64,000 nt of DNA from Eutreptiella sp. 'Long Island Sound 2002' (Eukaryota > Euglenozoa > Euglenophyceae > Eutreptiales > Eutreptiaceae), in assembly GCA_964036045.1 (NCBI GenBank), contig OZ038384.1, positions 31,601,771 to 31,665,770 of the forward strand, read 5' to 3'. Below are positions 1-10,856 of the stretch, one piece after another. The number at the start of each line of letters is the position of its first letter. The first letter of the stretch is position 1. Position numbers and translations under genes: made by a program. The notes beneath the pieces are model-generated. The model saw only the letters and a program-made list of their open reading frames with translations. It did no database searches and was not told where the DNA came from.

Positions 1-225
1 ACGCAGTTGGAGGCCTGGGCGGACGACATGCGTGATCCAGTCACCAAGCGGGTGGAGATGGCGTTGATCAGGTACAACCCAAAAATCACAGAGATGGAAG
101 TACGGAGGCGGCCAGATTGGCGGCCAAGGCGGTCAGGGGGAGAGACGGGAATGGAAGACAGAGAGGGAGACGAGCAGAGGGACCGCCTGATGGCACGCAG
201 ACGAGAGAGAATCCGGCAGATATGA
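1..225 (+). CDS. Partial ORF open to the left edge, unknown product
   Basis: A reading frame is open from the first base to a TGA at 223-225. Its first part (TQLEAWADDMRDPVTKRV) has balanced amino-acid use and looks coding, while the tail becomes Arg/Gly-rich like the surrounding purine-rich DNA. It may be the end of a gene or retroelement protein that begins outside the window. No domain is recognised. The start lies outside the window, or the frame is only accidentally open. Confidence 0.2.
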   Translation, partial: TQLEAWADDMRDPVTKRVEMALIRYNPKITEMEVRRRPDWRPRRSGGETGMEDREGDEQRDRLMARRRERIRQI

Positions 226-433
226 GGGCAGGACGGGTGTACGGTTTCACCGCGCAGGGGGACGTCAGGAAGGGGACCGGAGGGAAAGGGACAGCGGAAG
301 CGCCCGTAGCATGGACTGGAGCGTCCGGGACTGGGCACGCAGAGTCGTAGGGCGGAGCAAGAAGCGGGGAAAAGGAAGCGGGGACAAGGACGGCGACAGT
401 GCAGACTGCGGCAGAGACAGTACCACAAAAAGA

Positions 434-690
434 CCCCCCGGATTGGAGCAGCCAGGGAGGAATGAAGCACGGCGCTAGCCCCCGGACTGGATCGTCCGGG
501 GTTGAACCCGGTGCCACGGACCGGAGCGTCCGAGGCAACTGAGAGAATACGGAAAAAAAAAAAAGGCGCCCCGGATTGGAGCATCCGGCGCGGAAAGAAG
601 CAGGGCACTAGCCCCAGGACTGGACCTTCCGGGGCTGGACCCGGTGCCACGGACTGGAGCGTCCAAGGCAGCGGGGAGAATATTACAGAG
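434..690. repeat. Two-copy ~133-bp tandem repeat
   Basis: The block containing GATTGGAGCA, CACTAGCCCC-like sequence, GGACTGGA and GGTGCCACGGAC occurs twice. Matching points are 441 and 574, giving a period of 133 bp. An A-rich run (553-564) separates the copies. The short motif ggactggagcgtcc recurs within each copy, so the unit has an internal sub-repeat. Confidence 0.7.
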
Positions 691-782
691 CACCCCACAC
701 ATAGGGCGCGCCAACAGCGGGGGTAAAGGGCGGGGGAGGTGGGGGAAAACGGCGACAAGGCGCAGGGCTCAGGCGTGATCCC

Positions 783-3135
783 ATGTGCAGCGCAATGTCA
801 CACATGCCTGACCCACAGCCCAGCCAGCCACCGACAGTGCGGGCAGAAGTGGCCCGCATGCAGGCGGGCGCAGCCCTGCGGCCCCCCGGGCCGGCGTCCT
901 CAGGGACGTCTGCGGACGTGTCGTCGCCCTCGTCTCCCGAGAGCTCGGAGACGGTCATGGAGGAGGGGCCGGGGGCTACAGGGCGACAGAGGGGGGAAGG
1001 AGCCGTGGTGGGGAAGGGACAGGGGAGGGAAAAGGGAGGACAGGCAGAGGCGGGGAAGGGCGAGGCAGAGGGGGTGGCGGCAGGGGCTGAAAGGCAAGGG
1101 GAGAGACAGGGGCAAAGGGCAGCGGAAGAGCCAGGGGCGGACCCGTTCAATGTCGTGGATGTGAGGGCAGGCATGGATATGAGGAGGAGGGAGTGGAGGA
1201 GTCGGAGGGAGTCGGTAATCGCCGACATCCTCGAGGTGTCGGAGGATGAGGGGGAGGGGGCGGGGGTGATGGCGGTGGAGGGAGGCCCAGGACAGCCGTC
1301 GGCGCCCAATGTGCCGGCGGCTGCCATGAAGTCCATCCTCCCGGAGGTGCGGAGGCAGGAGGAAGGCAAGGGCGGACGAAGGCAGCTAGAGGCGGGAGCG
1401 GCAGGGAGCGGAGACAGCAGCGTGAGCACCGGAGGGAGAGGGCGGAGGGGCAAGGGAGGGGAAGGGCAGGCAGGGACGTCGGGGGCTGTACACGCGAAGG
1501 GACACCTGGCAGGAAAGGGAGGAAAAGGGAGTGGATGGGGGCGACAGTGGCCGCAGCCCCAACGCTCGTTCAGGCAGCCGCCGCCGAGGTCGCCCCCAGG
1601 GGTCAGTGCAGCGGTAAGGGCAGAGGAGGAGAGGGAGGCGCGCCGCCAGCAGGCGGCGCGGTATGAGGCGCTGGCGCACGTCGAGCACCAGCGCCGTCGC
1701 CGCCAGCCCCCAGAGCAAGGGCCGGACACCATCTACCAGTTGGAGATGGAGCCGGGGAGGACGAGGATGAGGGGGGGGCAGGCGGAGCAGAGCAGCGCAG
1801 CGGTGCAGGGCAGTGGTGCAGAACAGGTAGAGGCCGGCAGGGGCAAGCAGGGGATAGGGGCGGGGCAACAAGGGCTACAGGGGAAGGGACAGGGGAGGGC
1901 GGGACTCCACGGAGTAGGCGGCAAGGGACGCCGGGTGATGGGGCGACAAGGCAAGGGGCAGGGGTAGGGGGGTGGCCTTGGGTACATGGGCTCGCCGGTG
2001 TTCCGAGGGACGGGATTGGGATAGTGGGGAGGTGTAGTCCCGCCAGCCGTCCCACCAATCGTCCCACCATTCCCGCCGCCGCCATACCCGGCGATGGGGA
2101 TGATGTACCCGCCCCTGCCGGCGTACCCGGGCATGCAGCCACCGGTGGGACAGCGTGGGGAGCGCAGGAAGGGAAGGGAGAGGAGCACAGGAGGGCGTGG
2201 GAGAGGTTCGGGGAGGCAGAGAGGAGCCTGCGGGAGAGGGAGGCCAGAGTCAAGGGTGGGATTGGCGGAACGGAGGAGGGGAGGACAGAGGGGACCGACT
2301 GGCCGCAGAAAGGGGAAGCACAGGCAGTGGAGGAGCTGCAGAGGGCGTGGGCGGACCTTCGGAGGAGGCAGGAGGGGGTTGAGAGGGCGGAACGGGAGGG
2401 AGGACGACAAGAGGAGGGTAGGGGGCAGGAGGATACCCCGCTGGTGCCGTTCCGACGGCCGGCTACCCCACCGGAGCAAGAGGGAGAGATGCGGGAGAGG
2501 GCATGGAGGCGGATCAGGGGGGAGAGGGCGAGGCTGGCGGACAGGGACAGGGCGGTCGCGGCGCAGGAGCACAGGGTGCGGGAGGAGGAGGAGGAGATGG
2601 CCCGGGGGGCCCGCTGGGTCCTCATGGATCCGAAAGGGGACACCCCCTCCACGGATGTGGAGGGGCGGTCGCCGTCAGGGAAAAGGGCCAGGGGGGAGGA
2701 CGAGGAGGCAGGGCAGGAAAGGGGGAAGCGGCGCAGGGGGGAGGAGCGAGGGGCAGGGGAGGCAGAGGGGGCACCACGGCAGGCCAGCCCCAGTCAGGAG
2801 CCGACGCCGACAGACTGGGACTCGGAGTCCCCGCTGCCGCGGCAGTATGCGCCTCCGCCGGTGCGGAGGAGACCCAGGAGGGTCGCAGCATGGACAGAGG
2901 GGGACGTGGCGGAGCTGGCCCGCTACGTGAAGAGGGCGGGGAAGATGAGGGGAAGGCGGGAGAAGAGGGGGCCCCGCCCCTTCAGTGACCTGGTCGGCAG
3001 GGCGGGGAGGCCCAGGGAAAGGGGGCGCTCCCGGAAGTGCGCCTGGACTGTCCCCAGGAGAGGGGGAAGAAGCCCAGGATTCAGATGCTGCGAGAGCTGT
3101 TGCAGCGGGAGGGGCGGTACGGTGGCGACGCGTAG
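783..3135 (+). pseudogene. Broken Pro-rich/coiled-coil protein gene, retroelement ORF1/gag-like
   Basis: Three overlapping frames read as one decayed protein. From 783 a ~394-residue Gly/Arg/Glu-rich frame ends at a TAG (1965-1967), but the same frame goes on, through a second TAG near 2018, into a clear Pro-rich stretch (PPAVPPIVPPFPPPPYPAMG). The coding look then passes near 2150 to another frame with a charged, probably coiled-coil segment rich in Glu/Arg (about 2160-2660). Near 3000 a further shift leads to a natural-looking C-terminus (IQMLRELLQREGRYGGDA) ending with TAG at 3133-3135. There is no zinc knuckle, protease or polymerase motif. A structural protein of a retroelement is a guess from composition and context; an unrelated low-complexity gene is possible. 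Confidence 0.3.
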
Positions 3136-5040
3136 GGCCGGGCAGGAGCAGGAACGGGGAGCGCTAGTGGCAGGGGGCCAGGGGGGTGCGGAGGGACGGG
3201 CAGATGGGATGCGGGGAGGCGGACGCGGCGGGTCGGCGGAGGTGGAGGAAGGTGAGGAGGGGATGTGGCGGTCACAAGGAGAGGAGGAGGGGAGCAGAGA
3301 GGTGCAGGTGCGCAGAGGAGGACACGGACACGGCTGAAAGTGGAGGGGGATGTGGTGATGGAGGACGCGGACAAGAACCCCAAGCGGAGAGCACAGGACC
3401 AGCGGCGGGGGAGAGGGGAGATGGGGCGGCGGAGTACGGGGACGCAGGCGAGTGCGGAGGAAGCAACCGGGCAGTGGGACGCGAGACGTATCGTGGGTAC
3501 GACGAGCCGTGTGGGGCAGAACGGGCAGCAGACGGGAAGCAGTATCGGAATGTGGTATAGTGACGGAGCAGAGCGCGGGGTCGTGACTGGCGCGAACGGC
3601 CGGGGAAGGCGTGGAGAAGCGCTGTGCCCTTCGGGTGCAGCACGGCGCCAGGGCTCTGACTTGCAGGAGAGGCGAACGGGCAGACGCATCCAATATGCCA
3701 GGGTCTTGGGTAATGGTGTGATCGGAGCGATTGCTGGGATGGGCAGATGGCAGTGCAGGTGTACTCTAATCAGGTGCAGTGGAGCCACGTCACGATGGCG
3801 CCCCAGTGGACTGGCAGCCGGGGTGTGCGGGCTATCTGCCGACTTGGTACATGGCGGCAAAGCTCTCTGCGTGGCAGGAAGGTGCTGCATTGAAAACATT
3901 GAGCTTACGTGCGCCTTGCTCAGAGGGGTTGACCACGCCAGGCCTTGGTGGCCGGGCTCCACAATGCAAATGCAGCGGCGGGAATTCGGCAAGCGTCTCC
4001 GGCGCATGGGGGGTACAGGGCCACAGTCCAGACCACAGATACACCCATCCCCCCCCACCCCACACAGGGCGCCAGGCAGCCAGGATGGGGTGAGAGGCGG
4101 GGGCCGAGGGAGCACCCGGGGGAAAGGGTAGGGGCGAGGGGGAGGGGCAGGGGTAGAGCACGCGATTGGCACACACGAGTGACAGCGCTGCACGGACAGG
4201 GAGGGCAGACGTGCAGGCAGGGTCAACAGCGAGAAGGAGAATGGGAGGGGAGACAGGCGAGAGGGGGGGACAGGGCAGCGGGAACAGGGTAGCACGAAGA
4301 GGAGCAGAGCGCACCCGCAGGGCGCGCGGGAGCAGCAAGGAGCGCGAGCACAGAACCACAAAAAAAAACAACGGCAGGACAGGCGGACACACAGGAAGGG
4401 CACATAGAGGAGGCAGGGCGCGGGAGGCGGGGGGAACAGGGGGCCAACGAGGGCGCAAAGGAACACATTGTCTCACAGAGAAGCACCATGCCAATGACCC
4501 GCATAGAGCCGTACCGGCCGTGCCGCCCAACCATCAGGGAACTGATGGAGGGCGGCCGCTGGGAGAGGATGACGGGGGAGTCCCCCCGAAGGGGTGTCTG
4601 GGGAGGCCGCCCCGGTTCGCCTACAGGTCGGAAGACAGGGCGGAGGCCCTGAGGCGCGTGAGGGCGCGCGAGATACAACCATGGCGCGGAGACGACCAGC
4701 GGCGAGCACACAGAGCAGGAGAACAACACTAAGAGGGCGGGCAGGAGACAGAGGGGAGGGGAGGGTAGAGAGGAGAGAGAGCGGATACATGTACAGCAAC
4801 GCGGGCTAAATGGCTGGGTCGCCCGGCATGGCCGGGGACCGCCAAGGGCAACGCCACAGGATGGCGGAGGGACTGGACGTGAGCACCGAACAAAACCGAG
4901 ACAGATGGCGATGCAGTGTTGTTGTGCGTGCATGCAGGGGGGAGGGAACCAAGCGGAAAAAAGCACGAAAAACGAAAAAAAAGGAAACAAACGCGGACAA
5001 CACCCCACAGCGGCACAAGGAGGCGGGAAAGAAAAGGACG
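3136..5040. other. Purine-rich DNA without a supportable gene
   Basis: Many frames are open here because the plus strand is heavily purine-biased and stops are rare, so long ORFs on either strand mean little. The one stretch with a more protein-like composition is a small plus-strand ORF at 4488-4652 (starts MPMTRIEPYRPCRPTIREL), with no recognisable domain. Adenine runs occur near 4359 and 4976. I see no RNA gene or transposon ends. Confidence 0.4.
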
Positions 5041-5640
5041 AGTGGCTAGGGCCACGCGACGGCCCCAGGTGACTAGGACAGCTGGGGAGACAGCACAGGA
5101 GAGAGGGGCGGGGGCGGGAGGGGAGCGACCCGTGCTAGGCGCACAAAACGGTCCCCGGATGGATGAGGATCCAGTGGGCCCGTGCCACAGTGTTGCTGGC
5201 AGCCCGGTGGGGTATAAACACGGGAAGAGGGATGGGATGGGGCCGCACGACAGCCCAGGGGAATAGGCCGGGGCCGCGGCACGGGGGAAGGGGGCGGGAA
5301 GGGAGCGACCCGTGCTAGGCGCACAAAACGCCCCCGGATGGATGAGGATCCAGTGGGCCCGCGCCGCGGGGTCGCTGGCGGCCCGTAGGGGTATAAACAC
5401 GGGATGAGGGATGGGATGGGGCCGCAAGACAGCCCAGGGGATTAGGCCAGGGACGCGGCACAGGGGAAAGGGACGGGAGCGAGAAGGGAACGACCCGTGC
5501 TAGGGGCACGAAACGGTCCCCGGATGGTAGAGGCCCCAGTGGGCCAGCGCCACAGGGTAGCAGGCGACCCGGTGGGGTATAAACACGGGATGCACGGACA
5601 AGGGGACAGGGCGGGGAAGGGCGTGTGGCTAGGGCCGCAC
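5041..5640. repeat. Three-copy ~180-bp tandem repeat
   Basis: The motif gacccgtgctagg...cccggatgg...gtggggtataaacacggga repeats with anchor positions 5121, 5301 and 5486, giving periods of 180 and 185 bp. Each copy includes a GTATAAACACGG block and a GGCCGCA block. Read on the minus strand the units encode a repeating peptide with VYTP, GPLDPHPSG and LARVAP blocks. Because 180 is divisible by 3, this frame persists between the first two copies. Whether it is translated is unknown. Confidence 0.7.
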
Positions 5641-6387
5641 AACGGCCCGAAGGGGTAGGGAGTCCATGGGACGCTGGGAACGGGCCGGTGCCAGGATGAG
5701 GCAAAGTGGAATGGGACATGGGAAGGGCAGGGATGCCGAAAGCGCCATGCAACAGCCCTGTGGGATTCGGAAACCAGTCGCCATGGAGTGGTGAACCATG
5801 GGCCAACGATGGGGAACCTGGCCACGGGAAGTCCGGAAAATGCCCTGAACTCCAGGACGGCCATGAGGTCTTCGCAGGGGTGAGGGTTGACCTTGAGATC
5901 CCCGGGTCAATGGCCTGAGTACACGTAGGTTCACGCGTGAGCGGGACCAGGGGGAACGTGGAAAGGGTCGCCCCCTGGCCTCCAGCCGTGGATGGACAAC
6001 AACCAAGTGCATCCAGGAGCCGAGTGGGTACTCCAGCCTGTGAGGGATGGGGAGAGGTGGAATGTGGTTGATAGAGAGAAATGCTCCGCTGTCGGCGAGG
6101 GCTATCCACAGGAAACCCGCCTGCAGGCGCCCAATAGGCTGTGCTAGGGGGGAAAGGCCGCGGGATCCTTCAAGGGGTGACCGGAAGGAGCTGAAACCGT
6201 GAGGGCAGCGACTGAAGGGAGCCCACCACCGGTCATGCCCCAAGGGAACCTGGTTGAAGTTCTCGGCCGTGAGGTGAGACAGGGGTCGCCAGGGGAACTG
6301 ATGGTGGAGAGCACTCCTTCCCGCCGGAGGCGGCCACCATGTAAAACAAACAAGGAGGAGTCAGATGAGGCTGCGGACGCGGCCGCC
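5641..6387. other. Intergenic stretch, nothing recognised
   Basis: Composition drops from strongly G-rich to balanced. Short open frames exist on both strands, but none has a recognisable domain or extends convincingly. It separates the 180-bp repeats from element E. Confidence 0.4.
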
Positions 6388-6410
6388 CTTACTTACTTAC
6401 TTACTTACTT
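6388..6410. repeat. (CTTA)n microsatellite
   Basis: About six tandem CTTA units sit exactly at the point where the minus-strand coding homology of element E stops. On the minus strand this reads (TAAG)n and supplies stop codons. It may mark the breakpoint that removed the RT and integrase half of the element. Confidence 0.85.
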
Positions 6411-7232
6411 GTGCATCCCCATCCGCATGCAGTTGACGATGTGGTCGATCTCGGCGTCAGACAAGACGTCAATGCCATCCATTGGCTGATCCGTCCCCTC
6501 CTTGGGCTCAAACATGACCCGCATGGGCACCGCTTCAACCCTACGGATGAATGCTTCATCACCCGTGGGCTGGGCTTGCGCCCCATCCACCAGGAAAGCC
6601 TTGGTACCCCACGCTTGACCCAGGGAGGGCATTGATAAAATCTTGGCGTCCATGAACAACTCCTTCTCTGGCCCGAATGACATCTCGTTCAGGGTGATGG
6701 AATCCAGCGTCGACTTGAGACCTTTGAGCGGACATGGAGTGAATCATATGCCGGTTATGACCAGGATCCTCTTCGCCCTATCCGCGACGATCTCCTCCAC
6801 CGCACGTCTGGTATTTTCCAGGAAGCCATGCCAATACATGGGCCTCCACTCCTTCAAACCACAATGCCTGTGCCAGGCTGAGTCTCCCCGATGCCAATGC
6901 CTCCTACACTTCCTCAAAAGTGGGGGATCCCGGGAAGCGAAGACGTCCGTCTCGGGCGCTTCGGCTCCCAGCGTCTGAATCATCCTGGCATACACCTGCG
7001 GCGCCATTCCATACTCCGTGAGCTGAACTCCGCGGTCTCCTCTGGACTTGGCACCCACAGTTTGCACCGCTTGCACGATCCGATCGTCTTCCTCAGCATT
7101 CCATTGGGATGATCCGCATGCATAGTCTGTGGACAGCCATGTAAGGCATTCATTATCCTCCCGGACCAGCGTTGCACAATGCAGAAGGGCTCCAATGGCG
7201 TTTCCCACCATGAAGTCATACCCCATGATCAT
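6405..7232 (-). pseudogene. Element E pol: protease end plus methyltransferase-like region
   Basis: The frame begins just after the protease core with MIMGYDFM, matching the I-L-G-x-D-F end of retroviral-type proteases. After a spacer, the segment with DVFASRD, WRPMYW, AVEEIVADRAKRILVI, and then TLDSITL and WGTKAFLVDG lines up with the B region running from ELFASDKQ to WGSMLSVVDG. A TGA at 6742-6744 interrupts one continuous homologous frame. The DPPY/NPPF-type catalytic motif expected in an N6-adenine methyltransferase is not recognisable here (the place reads WHGF). Homology to B is clear by pattern; activity is unlikely. Confidence 0.55.
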
Positions 7233-7235
7233 ATC

Positions 7236-7598
7236 TCAGTCAGTAATGCCGGCCACATAGAAGTTCCCGGATAGAGTGCTTCTCTTCGCCAAACCAGGTC
7301 GGTTCAAGCGCTCATGCTCCCAGAATTCCATACTGATAGTGCCCTCATGGGTGCCACCACCCATAGTCTCTCCATTGGCCACCTTCAGGCGTACCGGTCT
7401 ACGGCTGGGCTGCAGGGATTCCTCCTTGAACAACCCTCTCCGGACCAGGCTCACCTGGGCACCCGTATCCACCAACACATCCACCACCAACTCCTCTTGT
7501 CTGCACCGTACACGCACTTTCAAGTGCAACTGCCGCTCGTCACTCTGCGGTGTATGGACGACTCTCACGGCATGCAACTCTAGCACATCCGGGTGCAT
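7236..7598 (-). pseudogene. Element E retroviral-type aspartic protease domain
   Basis: About 120 residues contain VDVLVDTGAQVSLV, the D-T-G-A catalytic motif of dimeric retropepsins, then a flap-like region rich in Gly (NGETMGGGTHEG). This would cut the Gag-Pol polyprotein. The upstream homologous frame (YTIRDHTL before a TAA, then VLMHPD) suggests the domain was joined to gag by a longer reading frame now broken by a stop and a frameshift near 7600-7640. The catalytic residues themselves look intact. Confidence 0.75.
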
Positions 7599-7872
7599 CA
7601 GGACTTAGAGGGTATGGTCACGGATGGTGTAGATCTTGGGCTGGTCCTGCCCGTCCACCAGGGCTCTCCGTGGTCGCTCCTTCTTTCTTGCCACGTCCCT
7701 TGCCCACATACAATTCCCTTGGCAGGGCGCTCCAGGGGTCGGGAGTGGCAGAACTCAGTGGTTTTGGCTCTTCGGGAGCCTTCTTCGGCACCCGATGTGC
7801 GTTCGCTTTCTTTAGGATTCCACTGATTTTTGGAGGAGAGACCTCCGAGGTCCCACTCCCGTGGGGACTCCT

Positions 7873-8523
7873 CTAGACGTGGCCTGCCGCAGCTCCCTCC
7901 TGCTGCGATCTGCCCAGACCTTGTCCACCACGCTGCTGGGCTTTGAGTTCCTCCAACGTCCTCAACATGTCCTCAGCAACCTCCTCGATCGACCTCACGC
8001 GTCGGTCTGGGCCGGGTCCTCCACCATAGCCTTTTCCTCCGCCTTTCCCTTGGCCCTTTCCTTGGCCCTTTCCACCGTCTCTGCCCTTTGCCTTCCAATC
8101 GGCATTTCGGTGCTCCTTGGGCTTCTTGTCGGGATGGGCGGCGAAGTAGGTCTTCTTGTCATCCTCATATACCTTGCAATGCCGGTGGTCATGTGCATGG
8201 TTGTTCCTCTTGCCGTAGCAGACCCAGCAACCGTCGTGCTGTGACCTGTAATCACGGAACGAGAGCGGCGGGTTCCCGATCCTCCGCGGTTCCTTGCGGT
8301 TCTAGTTGAACCTTGGTTCCAGGCGGTTCCACCTGGACCGTTCCTGCCCATGCTCATTCATATTTTGTGCTACGAACGCAAAGCAGTGGGCTTCTTCTTG
8401 ATCCTCTCGGGTGGTCGCGGTCCAGAGATCTTGGCAGCTTCCACTCCCTTCCACCGCGGTGCCCACCGTGTCCTCCTTGACCTCTCTGTGTTGGCGAACC
8501 CCCCCGATGACCTCGATGTCCAT
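7873..8523 (-). pseudogene. Element E Gag C-terminal part with zinc-knuckle-like motif
   Basis: The frame contains CWVCYGKRNNHAHDHRHC near 8170-8225, an expanded C-x2-C...H...C arrangement, not the canonical C-x2-C-x4-H-x4-C of nucleocapsids. A Lys/Gly-rich basic tail (GKGQGKGQGKGGGKG) follows, then an amphipathic segment, and the frame ends at TAG (7873-7875). An upstream TAG near 8299 also breaks it. Downstream of 7873 the same frame stays open for about 80 codons of reasonable protein sequence (ISGILKKANAHRVPKK), so the TAG may be the normal gag end before pol. The role would be nucleic-acid binding in the particle. Confidence 0.5.
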
Positions 8524-10678
8524 GGCCCTGTCGATCCTGCACGGGGGCCTCGTTCTTGGCGTTGAGCTTCAGCTCCACCGTGATGTACTTCAGGATCTCG
8601 TCCAGGCTCATGCGGGCGAAGATGACCTGCATCCTCAGCGGCTCTCCGCGCCTCCACTCCGCGTTGTTGAGGCGCGTCAGCCTTTGCCCCATGGTGTCGC
8701 CGAATACCTCCAGGTAGACGGCATTCTTCAACCCCAACATTCGGCTGGGCTCGCCGAGGTTTCGCCGGAAAAACTCCATTATTCTGGCATGGGTGTCCTC
8801 CGATGCCATGACCCGTACCGCCACGCGCTTCCTTGCTCTCTTCTTCTCCCCGTCCTCCACCCTCCTCTTCCAGTGGCCGGGGAGGACGTCCTTGAGCAGG
8901 TGTCGGATCTCGCTGGACTCGTTCCAGTCCTGCACCAGCTTGAGGCTTTTTCAGTACTTGCGGATGTACCGATTCCATTCCCGGACCCTCAATTCTCCGC
9001 GCTCCAGCGGCGGCGGAACGGACAACAAATCCTCCAACTTCTGGTTTGGGGCGTCCACTTGCTCCTCTTCCTCCAGCCACTGGGGGCAGGCCTGCTCCGT
9101 CTGGATCAATCCCTCGCGGATCTGATCCCTGAGCTCTTCCTAGAGGTCCTGCGTCAGCCTGTGTGGGAATGTCCGACATACCCACTTGTCCCTTGGCGCT
9201 CCCTTCATTTCGCCGACGACCTCCTCGGCGAAGTCCTCTCAATCCAAGATGAAGTCACGCAGGTTGGAGGGGTTGCCATCGTAATAGGGGATTTTGATTC
9301 CCCTGAGGTGGTCAATCCTGATTGCGTCTCCGACGTCCGCAGCCACCACTCCACCGAGACGGATACCACCTGTGGCCGGGGGGTGTGAGTACACTCCCCG
9401 TACATCCCTCTCCTCCATGGAGTGCGGTCCAGTTGGGCCTGAACCCATGGGGTTTGGGATGCGGGAAGGACTTGCTGCACCGGCTGTCCATATCCCCGTA
9501 GTGGGGTCCTTCACCCACAGGTTTCCGCCTGGATGGCCTCGACCATGTCCGTCGGCCCTTCCCATGATTCGCCCCTGCATGGTCTGGATCTCCTCTTCCG
9601 CATAAACTGCATGGGCAGTCATAGTGGTCGGTGGATCCTGGGCGGCATGGGACATTTGTACCATCAGGCTCCTCAGGTCCGTGGTTGCGTGCTCTTCCCG
9701 CATGGACCCAGCCGGTGCCGTATGCTCCCCGAGCATTATGGATTCGCTGAACATGGGAACAAACGGCAGCGCACCCGGGTCCACACGCGGAGGTGCGTAT
9801 GGTGCCTCTGCAGGCCCGCCCATTGGTTTATCCATGGCGCTCCTGAGGGTCTTAACCCGCTCCACCAGCTCTGCCGTTGCCGGCCTTGCCGGGAGCTCCG
9901 GACCCGAGGCGAGGGGTTGTAACTCCTCTAGCCTTTTCAGGCGTCCCGACATGTCCTCCACCAGGTGGAGGAGGCTGTCCACCACTCGCTGCTGCTTCTG
10001 CAGGGCCATCTTCAGCTTCTCCTGGTACTGGTCCTGCTCCGCTCGCAGCTCCGCCATGTCTCTCTCTCCTTCTGAATGGTCATCCAGGATTTCCGCGATG
10101 CCCTCCTCTAGGCCGTCCTTCTGGTTGTCCAGGCGGTTGAGGTGCTGCACGATGGCGTCCATCCCCATCTTTGAGTACTTGCCGATGAGGAAGAATACGT
10201 GCTCGCAGTGGCACTGAACGTGCCTTCCGCCTGATCCGGCGCATTCCACGGTTCCCGGCGCCTCGGACTCCTCTGCCATGGGTGTGTCCCCCATGTTATC
10301 CCGCTTTGGCTCCGTGTGCGGGACCACCCGCGCCGTTCTGGCTCTGGTATGCCTCTCCAACACCTCGGCGTCATGCTCCAGGCCGAGTTCTGGGGCCGTG
10401 TGCGCCCTTGTGGGCGGTGAGGCCATCTCCTCTGACTCTGAAAGGAAAGCAGTCCGATAGCCATCGGAATGCCCCTCGGAATCTGCAGCTGACCACAGCC
10501 TGACCGGGCTCGGATCCGTCTCCATCGCCCCGGCTTCCGCCGCGGGTTTTGGGGGCCCGCGCTTCCGGTAACGCCGGGCCCTGCCGTTGCTGCCAGTCTC
10601 CTCCAACTCCTCCGCAGCGGAGCGGCGATTGCAAGCCTTGCGGCATTGCCTTTCACACATGGAGGCCAGGTCCTCCAT
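8354..10678 (-). pseudogene. Element E Gag, coiled-coil and capsid region
   Basis: The plausible start is the ATG at 10678 (MEDLASMCERQCRKACNRR), downstream of the primer binding site; the frame is open further up to 10948, but that lies within the presumed LTR. The protein has a Cys-containing N-terminus, an acidic/Ser-rich linker, a long coiled coil (around 9960-10140, LRAEQDQYQEKLKMALQKQQ), a Pro-rich stretch and then a capsid-like start (IKIPYYDGNPSNLRDFILD). The capsid frame goes on past three in-frame stops: TGA at 9239-9241, a TAG near 9142 and one near 8955. It reaches a domain with SEIRHLLKDVLPGHW and LTRLNNAEWRRGEPLRMQV typical of Ty3-type Gag. It is non-functional as it stands. Confidence 0.6.
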
Positions 10679-10844
10679 GTCTAGCCCATGTCCTACAAGG
10701 GCTCTCCGTCCTGAGCATCTTCGCTCTTCTCGGGCTTCCAAGTCCGGCGTCGACTCCACGGACTCCACGATCTGCACCCGGGGTGTCCTTGGGCAGGGCT
10801 CATGAGGGCCCAAGTCCCCGGTGCGGCGGTAGGGGGCAGGTAAT

Positions 10845-10856
10845 CTTCTGCTACCA
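10845..10856 (-). other. Element E primer binding site, initiator-Met tRNA type
   Basis: On the minus strand this reads TGGTAGCAGAAG. It matches TGGTAGCAGAGG, the element B site and complement of an initiator tRNA-Met 3' end, at 11 of 12 positions. It lies 167 nt before the proposed gag ATG and fixes the orientation of E. The 5' LTR should therefore end at about 10857 and extend to higher coordinates. Confidence 0.6.

Larger units (their letters stand above)
6405..10856 (-). mobile_element. Element E: truncated, decayed Ty3/gypsy-like LTR retrotransposon
   Basis: Reading leftward from about 10.86 kb: a primer binding site, a long coiled-coil Gag, a zinc-knuckle-like region, an aspartic protease (DTGA), and a methyltransferase-like region homologous to that of elements B and D. 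RT, RNase H, integrase and the 3' LTR are missing, and coding homology stops at the CTTA microsatellite. The parts in order match the 5' half of elements B and D, but the proteins are too diverged to be the same family. In-frame stops and frame changes show it is dead. Confidence 0.75.

Noticed and set aside
86-5000. Long minus-strand Pro/Ser/Leu-rich ORFs (for example 1603-2652, 3081-4466)
   Set aside because: They are antisense to purine-rich DNA, where stops are rare on the complementary strand; no domain is recognisable.
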